Notes: a model not told the origin generated them from the letters alone. 64,000 nt of DNA from Lacticaseibacillus jixianensis (GCF_003946485.1 NZ_RHOJ01000001.1:62001-126000); one strand, 5' to 3'; counted from the stretch's first letter, positions 6,755-17,791 are shown. Numbers and translations are program-made.

Positions 6755-7929
6755 TTTGGCTCATCTGCTTTCTCCTGCGCATTTGCTGGCAGGTTGCTGG
6801 TGGGGGGATCGCTTGGGTACAGGCCTGACACTTGCTGGTACCACTTGAACAGGCGGACCGCGATGATTTTGATCACGGCAAACCCGGGGATCCCAAGAAT
6901 GACACCGAGCAGGCCGAACATTGACCCAGCCGTCAGCAGCACCACGACGATTGTGATCGGGTGCATCTCTAGTTTACTCCCCATGACAAACGGGGAGATC
7001 AATTGCGTCTCAAGCAGCCACTCGATGAAGAAGACGATCACGACGGCGATCACCATTTTCGGCCCCTGAATGGCGCCCATGATCAGCGCCGGCACTAGGG
7101 CTAAGGCCGATCCGAAGTACGGGATCAGGTTTAAAGGCGCCGCCAGCATCCCAAAGATCAGACCGTAGCGCAGGCCGATGATCGAGTAGCCCAGCATGTA
7201 GATGATCCCCACCGCCAACGCGACGGTCAGCTGTCCCTGCACGTAGGAGCCGATCTTGAGGTTCATCTCGTGCAGCATTTCGCCGAAACTCTGACGCTGC
7301 TTGGTCGGGATCAGGTGCAGGATCATGGGCGTAAACTTGTTGCCTTCCTTCAGCATGAAGAAGAGGACGATGGGGGCGGTGCCGAGGGTCACGACCACCG
7401 TGCCGACGGTCGAGATGATCGAGGACAAAGACGACAGCGTCCCGGACAAAATAGTGGAGCCGCGTTTTGTGACCCAGTTTTGAATCTCGGTGGCAAACTG
7501 GTTCAGCTGCTTGTCACTGAAGAGGTTCTGCTGGTTGTTAAGGTCGGTCGCCCACTTGACGAATTGGTCCCAGTAGCTCGGCGCGGCGCTGATGAAGCTG
7601 CGGACCTGGCTTTCGATGGGAGGCACCACGCGGGTGATCGCTAAAGCGAGAATCCCAATGAGCAGCAGGAAGACTAAGCCGATGGCCCAGAGGCGGTTCA
7701 TCCCGCGGCGATGGAACCAGTTGACGACCGGATTCAGCATGTAAAAGAGGATCCCCGCGAGGATGAACGGCGGGGCGACAATGCTCAAAAAGTTGGCGAC
7801 CGGGGTGAACACCCACGTAATTTTGCTGAACAGCAGAATCGCCAGCAGGACGAGCACAATGTCGATCAGGAAGACGGCAAACTTATTATTAAGAAACCGC
7901 TGATAGAACTGGGAACGTTTGGTCTGCAT
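6751..7929 (-). CDS. AI-2E family transporter (PerM/UPF0118)
   Basis: 392 residues from ATG 7929, with AAAGGTGG upstream; a longer frame start lacks a site. About eight membrane segments with the usual large loop after segment 3 (FISAAPSYWDQFVKWA), and the conserved IPYFGSALALVPALIMG and LETQLISPFVMGSKLEMHP signatures near residues 270-330. The family contains TqsA-like AI-2 exporters and sodium/proton antiporters, so the name does not prove AI-2 transport. LuxS is encoded about 28 kb away; no direct link. Followed by a coupled membrane protein. Confidence 0.85.
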   Translation of the reverse strand: MQTKRSQFYQRFLNNKFAVFLIDIVLVLLAILLFSKITWVFTPVANFLSIVAPPFILAGILFYMLNPVVNWFHRRGMNRLWAIGLVFLLLIGILALAITRVVPPIESQVRSFISAAPSYWDQFVKWATDLNNQQNLFSDKQLNQFATEIQNWVTKRGSTILSGTLSSLSSIISTVGTVVVTLGTAPIVLFFMLKEGNKFTPMILHLIPTKQRQSFGEMLHEMNLKIGSYVQGQLTVALAVGIIYMLGYSIIGLRYGLIFGMLAAPLNLIPYFGSALALVPALIMGAIQGPKMVIAVVIVFFIEWLLETQLISPFVMGSKLEMHPITIVVVLLTAGSMFGLLGVILGIPGFAVIKIIAVRLFKWYQQVSGLYPSDPPTSNLPANAQEKADEPK

Positions 7930-8079
7930 GCGGGTGCCACCTTTCTCGACCACTAATTATATGATACCCAAACAGCAGGGTGAAAGCGAATCCGACGCTA
8001 GACTGATTTTTCGCTAAGTAAAGATCTTATTCGAATTGTGAAGAAATTGGAGAAATGTAAACATTCCGTATACACAAAC

Positions 8080-8107
8080 TTTACAATCAGTCTGATTCAT
8101 GTATAAT
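8080..8107 (+). promoter_or_regulatory. Promoter with palindromic operator
   Basis: -35 TTTACA (8080-8085), 16-base spacer, -10 TATAAT (8102-8107). The spacer is occupied by AATCAGTCTGATT (8085-8097), a palindrome of 6+1+6. A further half-site CTGATT occurs upstream near 8008. This looks like a repressor-controlled promoter for the 63-residue protein at 8142. Confidence 0.65.
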
Positions 8108-8141
8108 TGAGGGTATTAAAAACAGAGAGGGGGGACGTTCA

Positions 8142-8333
8142 ATGGTCTTAAAAGTCATGAAGTGGGGGCTACGGGTCCTGGTCCTAGCGACGGTGGTCTT
8201 ACTGGTTACCAACACGGCCGTGGGGATCGGACTGAGCGCGGCGGATTTACTGGTCGGCGGCGTCTACCTGATGCAACGCAACAAGTGTGACCGGCGGCAG
8301 CTGCACCGGCTGGATCTGGTTCACCGGTACTGA
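8142..8333 (+). CDS. Small membrane protein, unknown
   Basis: 63 residues, ATG 8142 behind AGAGGGGGG. One or two hydrophobic segments (VLVLATVVLLVTNTAVGIG, ADLLVGGVYLM) and a basic C-tail with a cysteine (NKCDRRQLHRLDLVHRY). Preceded by a good promoter with a palindrome and followed by a terminator, so it is a single-gene unit. No family recognised; possibly stress regulated. Confidence 0.6.
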   Translation: MVLKVMKWGLRVLVLATVVLLVTNTAVGIGLSAADLLVGGVYLMQRNKCDRRQLHRLDLVHRY

Positions 8334-8339
8334 GGCCTA

Positions 8340-8368
8340 AGCGACTGCCTGCGGGTGGTCGCTTTTTG
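8340..8368 (+). terminator. Intrinsic terminator
   Basis: AGCGAC and GTCGCT arms around a GC-rich loop, then TTTTTG. Ends the small membrane protein gene and separates it from lexA. Confidence 0.7.
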
Positions 8369-8410
8369 TTTGCCACTGACAGGCTTTGCCACTGACAGGC
8401 TTTGCCACTG
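8369..8410. repeat. 16-bp tandem repeat, 2.6 copies
   Basis: TTTGCCACTGACAGGC occurs at 8369-8384 and 8385-8400 and is followed by a ten-base partial copy. Lies between a terminator and the lexA promoter. No function visible; probably slippage-derived. Confidence 0.85.
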
Positions 8411-8434
8411 CTAAATCCGCTTACCGGCGCACGA

Positions 8435-8468
8435 TTGACTTGCAAACAAGCGTTCCCGCTGGTATGAT
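8435..8468 (+). promoter_or_regulatory. lexA promoter with LexA-type box
   Basis: -35 TTGCAA (8440-8445), 17-base spacer, -10 TATGAT (8463-8468). Over the -35 lies CAAACAAGCGTTCC (8443-8456), which keeps 12 of 14 positions of the Gram-positive SOS box (CGAAC-N4-GTTCG). This implies LexA autoregulation, as is usual. Confidence 0.7.
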
Positions 8469-8499
8469 AGAGAAAACTAGAGAGCGGAGGCGGACGGCC

Positions 8500-9126
8500 A
8501 TGCCATCCCAAGCAAGTCAGAAACGTTGGAAGCAGATCCTGCACACGATTCACGATTCCATTCAGAGTAACGGGTTCCCACCAACGGTCCGTGAAATCGG
8601 CAAAAGCGTGGGCCTAAGCTCTAGTTCCACCGTGGCCGCGTACCTTGATCGGCTGCTGGCGGAGGGTTACATCGCCAAGGACCCAGCCAAGCCGCGGACG
8701 CTGATGCTCACGAAGGCGGGCCTCTCCTACATTGGCATCGCCGAAGAGGGGATCCCCATCGTGGGGACGGTTGCCGCCGGGGTCCCGATCACCGCGATTG
8801 AGAACGTCGATGGATACTTTCCGATCCCGGATGACTTGGAATACATCGCCGATGACCTGTTCATCCTCGAGGTGTCCGGGTCTTCCATGATCAAGATGGG
8901 CATTCTCAACGGCGATAAGCTGATCATCCGCAAGCAGGAGACTGCCGAGAATGGGCAGGTCGTCGTTGCAATGACTCAGGACGATGAGGCCACGGTCAAG
9001 CGGTTCTACCGCGAAAATGGAGGCGTGCGCCTGCACCCCGAAAACGACACGATGGCGGACATGTACTTTGATGACGTGTCGATCCTTGGTGTCGTGGTGG
9101 GCCTTTACCGGAGCGAAATCAAATAG
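8500..9126 (+). CDS. lexA: LexA, SOS repressor
   Basis: 208 residues from ATG 8500 (GGAGG upstream). N-terminal winged HTH (residues 1-65; PPTVREIGKSVGLSSSSTV), the self-cleavage site A93-G94 in VGTVAAGVP, and the catalytic Ser129 (SGSSM) and Lys167 (ATVKRFY) of the S24 protease domain. Represses DNA-damage genes and is cleaved when RecA is activated. The LexA-like box over its own -35 supports autoregulation. Single gene, bounded by terminators. Confidence 0.97.
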   Translation: MPSQASQKRWKQILHTIHDSIQSNGFPPTVREIGKSVGLSSSSTVAAYLDRLLAEGYIAKDPAKPRTLMLTKAGLSYIGIAEEGIPIVGTVAAGVPITAIENVDGYFPIPDDLEYIADDLFILEVSGSSMIKMGILNGDKLIIRKQETAENGQVVVAMTQDDEATVKRFYRENGGVRLHPENDTMADMYFDDVSILGVVVGLYRSEIK

Positions 9127-9133
9127 TCACACC

Positions 9134-9173
9134 AAAATGGCGGCGTCGGGATTTTTCCCGACGCCGCCATTTT
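9134..9173. terminator. Bidirectional terminator
   Basis: AAAATGGCGGCGTCGGG (9134-9150) and its exact complement (9157-9173) with a short T-rich loop. Shared by lexA and the convergent lipoprotein gene. Confidence 0.9.
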
Positions 9174-9177
9174 GATG

Positions 9178-9651
9178 CTACTCGTGTTCGATCGTTGTGA
9201 GGTCATCGTTTTTGACTCGCCTGAAGACCGGCCCCTCCGGCAACTGCTGAATGCGGGTGCGGCTCAGCTTTTTGAACTGCCACGTCGCGCTTGTGGCATT
9301 GGGCTGGGCCTTGCCGCTGAAAGTGTACGTGTCCTGATTCAGGGTGAGTGAGGCCGCGAACACGCCGGCGCTTGCCGTGGCGTAGCCTGCTTGGGCCGCC
9401 GTGTACCGCTGCACATCGATGAAGTAGCCCCCGGTAGAGGCCGTGATTTGAAGCACCTGGTCGGAATCTTCGGTGTTGAGCCAGTAGTGGCCGATCAAGT
9501 CGTCAATGCCCGCCTTGGTGTTCGGACGCTTACTGGGCTTTTTCAGCTGAGGCGAGGCGGCGCTGCTGCTCGCCGCCGGTTGTTTGGCGGCCGGGTGCCC
9601 GCACCCGGTCAGGGCGAGCAAGACGACCAGACTGATGATTAACTTTTTCAT
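9178..9651 (-). CDS. Putative lipoprotein, unknown
   Basis: 157 residues from ATG 9651 (GAGG upstream; an in-frame ATG at 9663 overlaps the previous gene). Lipoprotein signal peptide with lipobox LTGC (Cys near residue 17), then an Ala/Ser/Lys-rich linker and a soluble domain (IDDLIGHYWLNTEDSDQVL). Anchored on the outer face of the membrane. It follows the AEC permease gene closely and may be co-transcribed. No family recognised. Confidence 0.75.
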   Translation of the reverse strand: MKKLIISLVVLLALTGCGHPAAKQPAASSSAASPQLKKPSKRPNTKAGIDDLIGHYWLNTEDSDQVLQITASTGGYFIDVQRYTAAQAGYATASAGVFAASLTLNQDTYTFSGKAQPNATSATWQFKKLSRTRIQQLPEGPVFRRVKNDDLTTIEHE

Positions 9652-9659
9652 TGCCAACC

Positions 9660-10604
9660 TCATAGGCGCGAGACCAGCGTCATCACAATGGGGATGACGA
9701 TGATCGCAAACAGGGTCGTCGCGGACACGGTGACGGCGGCGTTTTCAGCGTCGGCGCCGTACAGCTTGGCAACGACCGGCGCGTTGGTCATGACCGGCAT
9801 GGCCGACTGCAGGATGAAGACCTGCTTCATCAGCACCGGCACCGGTGCAAAGGCCACTAGGCCGAACATGATCAGCGGCGCGAAGACGAAGCGGCCGGAG
9901 AAGACGCCGATCATCTCCCGGTCAAAGCGAATGTTGCCAAGGCCTGCCTGGTACATGGCGATGCCGATGAAGAACATGGAGCCGGGGATGGTCAGGCCGC
10001 CGACGTAGCCAAACGTCGCCATCAGAAACTGCGGCAGTTGAACGTGAAGCAGGACCAGCAGGACGCCGACCATGAACCCGAGCAGCGGCGGGGAGAAGAT
10101 CTTGCCCAGCGTTTGCTTGAGATCAAAGTGAGCGGCGTGCGGGCCGTCTTGCTGGATCAGGTAGACCCCGATCGTCCAAAAAATCGTCGTGTTGGCCATG
10201 TAGTAGACCAGCACGTACGGCAGGCTTTTGGGCCCGAACAAGGCAAGGTTGACCGGCAGTCCGATGAAGACGGTGTTGGAGTTGAAAAACATCGACTTAA
10301 ACAGACCACGCCGCTTGGGCGCCACGCGGATGATCCGGGCGACTGCAAACGACAAGCCGAACAACAGCGCCATAGACAGGACGGGAAAGCGAAGGTCGGG
10401 CAGAAGCGCTTTGAGCTCGCCGGCCGAAAAGCGTGAGCAGATCGTGTCGATCATGTAAGCGGGGAGGGCGACCTGGGTGACCACTTTGGCGATTACCCGA
10501 CTGGACCGGTCGTTGAACCAGCCAATAGCCGTCAGCCCGTAGCCGATGGCAACCAGAAGTAGGATCTCTGTGACCCCACCTAAACTAGAGAGAAAAGCAG
10601 TCAA
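9660..10604 (-). CDS. AEC-family permease (auxin efflux carrier family)
   Basis: 314 residues, TTG start at 10604 behind AGGAG. Ten or so hydrophobic segments with conserved VALPAYMIDTI, FFNSNTVFIGLPVNLALFG and PVMTNAPVVAKLYGAD. The family carries malate and other organic acids. It is a paralogue of the malate permease at 17792-18778, which it resembles in the NTVFIGLPLN block. Substrate unproven; a second dicarboxylate carrier is a reasonable guess. Confidence 0.85.
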   Translation of the reverse strand: MTAFLSSLGGVTEILLLVAIGYGLTAIGWFNDRSSRVIAKVVTQVALPAYMIDTICSRFSAGELKALLPDLRFPVLSMALLFGLSFAVARIIRVAPKRRGLFKSMFFNSNTVFIGLPVNLALFGPKSLPYVLVYYMANTTIFWTIGVYLIQQDGPHAAHFDLKQTLGKIFSPPLLGFMVGVLLVLLHVQLPQFLMATFGYVGGLTIPGSMFFIGIAMYQAGLGNIRFDREMIGVFSGRFVFAPLIMFGLVAFAPVPVLMKQVFILQSAMPVMTNAPVVAKLYGADAENAAVTVSATTLFAIIVIPIVMTLVSRL

Positions 10605-10653
10605 AAAATTACTCCTAACAAGCGGCGGGGACGAGCCGCAACGAATGGTTGGA

Positions 10654-11196
10654 TCAAACAGTGAGCAGCGTCTGGATCAAGACGTCGAAGGGCTCAACCG
10701 GCCAGGCCGGCGCGGCGAAATTCATCACACTGGGCACGAGGGTGACGGTGGGGCCAGGGTAGTCGGCCAGGAAGCGGTCGTAGTAGCCCGCGCCAAAGCC
10801 GATCCGTGCGCCGGTTGCTGGCACAAAGGCGATGCCGGGCACAATGATGAGGTCCGGCTGCTGAGCGACCTGAGTGGGGTCGTAAGGCGGCTCTGGAATG
10901 CCAAACTTGCTGGTGATCAGCCCGTCCTCGCCGGGGTCGGGAAGAAAGACCATCTGGCGGTGCGGCATCACGCGCGGGAGCAGCACGGTCTTGCCGGCGG
11001 CGCGGGCGGCCTGCACGATGTCCGCGGTGTTGACTTCGATCGGGCCGCTGACCGTAGTCGCGACCGTATGCGCTTTTTGCCACTGCGGCAAGACCAGCAG
11101 CTGAGCAATCAGCTGGGCGCTTTCGGCCTGGGTCGTTGGGGCTTGCTGTTTAAGGCGGGCGAGTTGGGTTTTGCGGAAGGCAGGTTTGGTTTGCAC
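10654..11196 (-). CDS. 5-formyltetrahydrofolate cyclo-ligase
   Basis: 180 residues, GTG start at 11196 that overlaps the stop of the DUF488 gene by one base. Shows the substrate/ATP motifs of the family: LPRVMPHRQMVFLP, FGIPEP, and GARIGFGAGYYDRFL near residues 125-140. Converts 5-formyl-THF to 5,10-methenyl-THF with ATP in the one-carbon pool. Cytosolic. Coupled to DUF488 upstream. Confidence 0.93.
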   Translation of the reverse strand: MQTKPAFRKTQLARLKQQAPTTQAESAQLIAQLLVLPQWQKAHTVATTVSGPIEVNTADIVQAARAAGKTVLLPRVMPHRQMVFLPDPGEDGLITSKFGIPEPPYDPTQVAQQPDLIIVPGIAFVPATGARIGFGAGYYDRFLADYPGPTVTLVPSVMNFAAPAWPVEPFDVLIQTLLTV

Positions 11197-11552
11197 TAGC
11201 CGATCTTCTCCTTTAGGTAGCCAGAAAGCACGGTGGCATTGTTGTCGTCTTCGTCCTTGGCCCCGAAGAGCAGGAGGACGCGCGCTGTTTTCAGCGCCCG
11301 CACTTTAGCTAAAAAGGCAGGAGTGGCGGGATTAGCCTCCAGCTCTGCCAAGTAGCGGCGGTTAAATTCGGCCGCCTTTTCCGGGTCGTGTCCGTACCAC
11401 TTACGCAGTTCGGTCGTCGGGGCGATCTCCTTGGCCCAGTCGTCCAGGCGCGCGTTGACCTTGCTGATGCCACGCGGCCAGACCCGGTCGACGAGCAGGC
11501 GGTACCCGGCCGGCTGGTCATGGGCGTAGATCCTAACGGGAATAAACTCCAT
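11196..11552 (-). CDS. DUF488-family protein
   Basis: 118 residues, ATG 11552 behind AAAGGAG. Typical block VDRVWPRGISKVNARLDDWAKEIAPTTELRKWYGHD, then RVLLLFGAKDEDDNNA. The family is widespread and of unknown function; the conserved arginines and histidine hint at phosphate or nucleic acid binding. First gene of a two-gene unit with the cyclo-ligase. Confidence 0.88.
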   Translation of the reverse strand: MEFIPVRIYAHDQPAGYRLLVDRVWPRGISKVNARLDDWAKEIAPTTELRKWYGHDPEKAAEFNRRYLAELEANPATPAFLAKVRALKTARVLLLFGAKDEDDNNATVLSGYLKEKIG

Positions 11553-11675
11553 GATGAAGACTCCTTTCTGAAACTAACAATACCCAAATTAAAGGCCAAT
11601 TCGGCGTGCGGGTCAAGCGGCCGACTGCCGGGGTGAAAGTGCTAAACTTAGAGCCAAAAGCTTAAGGAGGCAACT

Positions 11676-12608
11676 ATGCATCTTTTCACTGCGCTGGGTG
11701 TGAAGCCCAAAGAGAAGGCGGCGGCGACGGCCCTGCAGTGGTTGTCCGTGCAAGAGGCGACTGAGGAAGAATGCCATGAGCTGGCCACCCAGTACGGGAT
11801 CCCAGTCGACTACATGACGCCAGTGTTCAATGCCCACGAGAACCCGCGGGTGGCCGGAATGGCGGATAAAAGCGGCGCCGGACTGATTCTGGTGCGCTGC
11901 CCCTACCAAACCACCAGCAAGAACGGGGAGCGAACCTACGCGACGAGTCCGTTGGCCATCATCATTCAGGATCATCTGGTGACCACCGTTAGCCCGCGCA
12001 AGGTCGCGATCCACAACCGCTGTGTGCAAATGGCGGATCACGCTGCCGACCCGGTCGTGTTTGCCCTGTCGGTGCTGAACTTGGTGTTTGGCCAGTTTCT
12101 CAACGATACCGACCAGCTGGCGGCGCAGACGCAAAGCATGGAGATCCGGGTGGGCAATGCGTCGCATAACACGCTGCTTTACGAAATCATGGCCGTGGAG
12201 AAAAGTCTGGTCTTCTTCACGTCGGCACTCCAAGATTCGCAGGCGATCTGGCCGGCGCTTCAAGGTGCCGCGTACTTTGCGGCAGAGCCAGCCCACCGGG
12301 AGAAGCTGGCGATCGCGGAGCGGACGGCTCACCAGGCGTTTACCCTGGCCCAGTCCAACCTGGCGATCCTCGATCAGTACAACGCCACCGTGTCCTCGGT
12401 GGTCTCCAATAACCTGAATTTGATCATGAAGATGCTGACGTCGGTCTCGATCATTATGACCATTCCCAGCATCATTGGCAGCCTGTGGGGGATGAACACC
12501 AAGGTGCCGTGGCAGCAGAGCCTCACCGGGTTCTGGCTGCTGCTCTTCGCGACCCTCTTATTCTGTGTTGCGGCGGCTTACTGGCTGCATAAGAAGGACT
12601 ACTTCTGA
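11676..12608 (+). CDS. CorA-family divalent cation transporter
   Basis: 310 residues, ATG 11676 behind AAGGAGG. Large cytosolic N-terminal domain, long helix, two C-terminal membrane segments (residues about 250-275 and 283-303). The signature GMN is present in SLWGMNTKVPW between them, so this copy should be a functional Mg2+ or related channel. The C-terminus YWLHKKDYF is typical. A paralogue follows at 12669, and the two probably form an operon. Confidence 0.92.
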   Translation: MHLFTALGVKPKEKAAATALQWLSVQEATEEECHELATQYGIPVDYMTPVFNAHENPRVAGMADKSGAGLILVRCPYQTTSKNGERTYATSPLAIIIQDHLVTTVSPRKVAIHNRCVQMADHAADPVVFALSVLNLVFGQFLNDTDQLAAQTQSMEIRVGNASHNTLLYEIMAVEKSLVFFTSALQDSQAIWPALQGAAYFAAEPAHREKLAIAERTAHQAFTLAQSNLAILDQYNATVSSVVSNNLNLIMKMLTSVSIIMTIPSIIGSLWGMNTKVPWQQSLTGFWLLLFATLLFCVAAAYWLHKKDYF

Positions 12609-12668
12609 CCCGTTTGACGTGCACGAAGCGCCGGCGTTTTTCTACAATTATTACAAGAGGTGATAATC

Positions 12669-13600
12669 ATGCGGAAAGATTACGCGCTGACCCGCTCGCG
12701 CGAAACGAGTGCGCAAGAGACAACTGGCGCCTGCTGGCACTGCTACTATCAGCCGACGGCAGTGGAGCTGCAGACGCTAAAACAAGACTACGCCCTGCCA
12801 GATGGCTACGTGGAGGCCGCGCTGGATGATCACGAGGACGCCCGCAGTGAGGCGCTGGGCGCCGAGGCGACGGCCCCTGGGTTCGTATTGATCCGCGAGC
12901 CTTACCGCACTGAGAGCAAAAATGGTCACCCTGAGTACGAGACCATGCCCATTGCCATGCTGTTGGTGGCGGATGGCCTAATCACCATCAGCCAAGAGGC
13001 ACCGCGGCTGATGGACCGCTATTTGGCGGCGCTGGATCAGGTTGAAGCTGCCGACAGCCTGGCGCTGCACATTGTCGATCAGATCCTGGATTGTTACACC
13101 GCGGACACGGATTGGATCGATGACCAGGCCCGCGCCATGGAGCAGCGCGTCACCCAAGCGGCCAAGAACACGCTGATTTACGAGGTGATGGCGCTCGATA
13201 AGAGTCTCGTCTACTTCAATGCGGCCTTGACCCATACCCAAAAGCTGATCGAGGAGCTCCAGGCTAGTCCCCGTTACTTCACGGCTGCCGCTGACGCGAG
13301 GCTGCGCTACCTCCTCGGCGTGAAGGTCAGCCAGCTGCTGACGATGGTGGCGAGCACGGAAGAGGTGATCGACCAGTACAACACCGCAATTTCCTCCGTG
13401 GTCGCCAATAACTTGAACCTGATCATGAAGATGCTGACGTCCGTTTCGATCATTTTGGCGATCCCGCCGCTGGTTTCGGGGATTTTCGGCCAAAACACCT
13501 GGATCCCGTGGCTTGGTAAGCCGGTGGCTGGCTTCTGGCTGACCCTCCTGATCGCCGCGGGGCTCAGCGGGCTCGCCGCGTGGTGGCTCCACCGCAAGGA

Positions 13601-13610
<10 letters not shown>
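12669..13610 (+). CDS. CorA-family paralogue with altered GMN motif (GQN)
   Basis: 313 residues from ATG 12669 (AGAGGTGAT upstream). Same layout as the copy at 11676, sharing SSVVANNLNLIMKMLTSVSI and the WLHRKDYF end. The signature tripeptide between the two membrane helices reads GQN (IFGQNTWIPW) rather than GMN. GMN is nearly invariant in active CorA channels, so this may be an altered-specificity, efflux-type or regulatory member. The 3' end overlaps the convergent fumC by ten bases. Confidence 0.9.
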
Positions 13611-14970
<1,360 letters not shown>

Positions 14971-14971
<1 letters not shown>

Positions 14972-15855
14972 TAGAGGGTTCCTTCTTTCTTAAGTAAAGT
15001 GAGCAGTTGGTCGATGGCGGGCGTTTGCCGCAGCGTCTTGCTCGTGACTAGCGCGATATCAAAGGTCGGCTGGCCCAAATCAGTGAGGGGGATGGCCTTC
15101 AGATGATCGGCCGGCAGCACTGCCATTTCGGCCAGCAGCGCAACGCCGACTTTGGCCTGCACCATGTGCTTGAGCAGGGCGACGTCCTGGGTGCGGTAGA
15201 CCACACTGGGCTGGATGCCGGCAGTGCGGGTGAACCACGCGAAGGCCTTGGTGTGGACAAACCCCTCCGCCAAAGTCACGAAGGGCTCATCTTTGAGGTC
15301 GGCAAAGCGGAGGCTTGAGTGGGCCGCTAGCGGGTGGTCATTCGCAACGACGATCGTAAACGGGACCCGGCGCAGCGGCTGAACGACCAGTGCTGGCGCA
15401 TTCAGGGGCCCGGTTGAGCCGAGCAACGCGCCGTCGAGGTGGCCGGTCCGCAGATCTGAGAGCAGATTCTGGGAGCCTGCCTCGACCGTTTGCAGCTGGT
15501 CGATGAGGCCGGCTTGCATCAGCGCCGGGGCCAGGGTTGGAAAGTAATAGTTGCCGATGATCGGCGGCAGACCAAAGCGAATCTTACCGCTGCGGGCGCG
15601 GGCCAGCTCGGCTTCTGCGGCCGTGAGCTCCGCGGTGATCACTTGGACGTGGGCGGCCAGCGTGGTCCCTGCCGGGGTGACGGTGACCTGGGCGTGGCTT
15701 TGGTCCCGGTCGATCAGCTGGATGCCAAAATGGGCCTCCAGGCGTTTCAGGGCCATGGTGATGGTGGGCTGGGTGACGCCGAACTGGTTGGCGACTTGGG
15801 AAAAGTTTTTCAGTTTCGTCAGCGCCTCAAAGTAGGCAAGGTCTCTGGTGTTCAT
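14971..15855 (-). CDS. mleR: LysR-type regulator of the malolactic genes (MleR-like)
   Basis: 294 residues from ATG 15855 (AAAGGA upstream). N-terminal HTH (MNTRDLAYFEALTKLKNFSQ, TQPTITMALKRLE) and a periplasmic-binding-type effector domain from about 90. It is divergent from mleS, the classic arrangement in which MleR activates the malolactic genes in response to L-malate. The symbol rests on context. It is coupled to fumC downstream, so fumC may share its regulation. Confidence 0.85.
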
Positions 15856-16130
15856 GGGCGGGGTCCTTTCTATCATATAAAGAAAGATTAACACAGGTGG
15901 GCCGGTCTGGGCCGCAGGCGGTGAAAAAAGGCGGGTCATTTAACGTTTAGGCCTAATAATTGATCCAATGACGAAAAAATTACCGGCGGCCCCGGGCAGA
16001 AATCCTGGCCCGCCGACGCTTTCACCACGCATGACCCGTCATATAAATAAACAATATAGCTTATGCGAGGTTTGACTATATTTTTGGTCACCGCGTAAAG
16101 TGGGCCTTGTCATTAAACAAGGAGGTTTCC
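15856..16130. promoter_or_regulatory. mleR-mleS divergent control region
   Basis: Holds ATGACCCGTCAT (16031-16042), arms of five around CC, followed by an AT-rich stretch with CATATAAA and CTTATG. Downstream a -35 TTGACT (16072-16077) and a possible -10 TAAAGT (16096-16101, 18-base spacer) face mleS. The palindrome lies about 30 bases before the -35, where LysR-type activators bind. GGAGG precedes mleS at 16121-16125. Confidence 0.5.
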
Positions 16131-17789
16131 ATGAAATACACACCAGAACAACTGATCCACGATCCGTTCGTCAACAAGGGCACGGCGTTTACCGCTGAAG
16201 AGCGGGCTAAATACGGGCTGAACGGCCTGCTGCCAAGCGCCATTCAGACTTTGGCTCAGCAGGTCACCCAGGCTTACGCGCAGCTTCAAAGCAAACCGAC
16301 TGACCTCGCCAAGCGCCAGTTTTTGATGCAGCTGTTCAACGTCAACCACGTCCTGTTCTACAAATTATTCTCGGAGCACATCGTGGAGTTCATGCCGATC
16401 GTCTACGATCCAACGATCGCCGATGCCATTGAGAACTACTCAGCGCTGTTCGTCGAGCCGCAAAACGCGACTTACCTCAGCATTGACGCGCAAGATGGGA
16501 TGGCCGACGCACTTCGCCGCAGCGCCAACGGCCGCGACATTCGGCTGATTGTGGTCACCGACGCCGAGGGCATTCTGGGTATCGGCGACTGGGGCACGCA
16601 AGGCGTGGACATCGCGGTGGGCAAGCTGATGGTCTACACGGCCGCCGCCGGGATCGACCCGAGCCAGGTGCTGCCGGTCGTTCTGGATGCGGGCACGACC
16701 CGGCAGGAATTGCTGGCAGACGACCTGTACCTCGGCGTGCGCCACGAGCGGGTGTACGGCAAAGCTTACCACGCCTTCGTCGACAAGTTTGTCGCCACGG
16801 CCGAGGCCCTGTTCCCGCACCTGTACCTCCACTTCGAGGACTTCGGGCGCGCCAATGCGGCGGATATCCTCAATCAGTACAAGGATAAGATCACGACGTT
16901 CAACGACGATATTCAGGGCACAGGGATCATCGTGCTCGCCGGCCTGCTGGGCGCTATGAATATTTCTCACCAGAAAATGACCGATCAAGTCTACATGAGC
17001 TTTGGTGCCGGCACCGCCGGGGCGGGGATCGCGCAGCGGGTGTACGATGAATTCCTGCAGCAGGGCATGAGCCCGGCCGAGGCCAAGAAGCATTTTTACC
17101 TTGTCGACAAGCAAGGGCTGCTGTTTGACGACGACCCCACGCTGACCCCGGCGCAAAAGCCGTTTGCCCGCAGTCGCAGCGAGTTTGCCAACGCCGCCGC
17201 ACTGACCACCCTCGAAGCGGCAGTCAAGGCGGTTCACCCGAGCGTCTTGGTTGGGACCTCGACGCAGCCCGGCACCTTCACCCAGCCGATCATTGAAGAA
17301 ATGGCGGCCCATACCGAGCGACCGGTGATCTTCCCACTGTCCAACCCGACGAAGCTGGCCGAGGCCAAGGCTGAGGACCTGATCAAGTGGACCGCTGGTC
17401 GCGCCCTAGTGGCCACCGGGATCCCGGCTGCAGACGTCGAGTACCAGGGTGTCACTTACGCGATCGGCCAGGCGAACAACGCCTTGGTCTATCCGGGGCT
17501 GGGGCTGGGTACGATCGCCGCCACTAGCCGGCTGCTGACGGACGCAATGATTTCTGCTGCCGCGCATAGCCTGGGTGGGTTAGTCGACCCAACGCAGCCG
17601 GGCGCTGCGGTTTTGCCGCCGGTGTCGAAGCTGGATCAGTTTAGCAAGACAGTCGCGCTGGCCGTGGCTAACCAAGCCGTTCAAGACGGCCTGAACGAGG
17701 AGCCGATCGCGGATGTGGCCAAGGCGGTCGCCGCCAGCCAGTGGACGCCTGAGTACCGTGAATTGACCGACGTGGAGATGGAGGAGTAA
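16131..17789 (+). CDS. mleS: Malolactic enzyme
   Basis: 552 residues from ATG 16131 (AAGGAGG upstream). Matches the malolactic enzyme of lactococci closely in memory: [47 protein letters not shown] (255-265, Mn2+ site) and the NAD motif GAGTAGAG (292-299). Decarboxylates L-malate to L-lactate with bound NAD+ and Mn2+, giving deacidification and proton motive force together with the permease. The family also includes malic enzymes; the mleR and permease neighbours favour MleS. The permease starts three bases after its stop. Confidence 0.93.
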   Translation: MKYTPEQLIHDPFVNKGTAFTAEERAKYGLNGLLPSAIQTLAQQVTQAYAQLQSKPTDLAKRQFLMQLFNVNHVLFYKLFSEHIVEFMPIVYDPTIADAIENYSALFVEPQNATYLSIDAQDGMADALRRSANGRDIRLIVVTDAEGILGIGDWGTQGVDIAVGKLMVYTAAAGIDPSQVLPVVLDAGTTRQELLADDLYLGVRHERVYGKAYHAFVDKFVATAEALFPHLYLHFEDFGRANAADILNQYKDKITTFNDDIQGTGIIVLAGLLGAMNISHQKMTDQVYMSFGAGTAGAGIAQRVYDEFLQQGMSPAEAKKHFYLVDKQGLLFDDDPTLTPAQKPFARSRSEFANAAALTTLEAAVKAVHPSVLVGTSTQPGTFTQPIIEEMAAHTERPVIFPLSNPTKLAEAKAEDLIKWTAGRALVATGIPAADVEYQGVTYAIGQANNALVYPGLGLGTIAATSRLLTDAMISAAAHSLGGLVDPTQPGAAVLPPVSKLDQFSKTVALAVANQAVQDGLNEEPIADVAKAVAASQWTPEYRELTDVEMEE

Positions 17790-17791
17790 GC

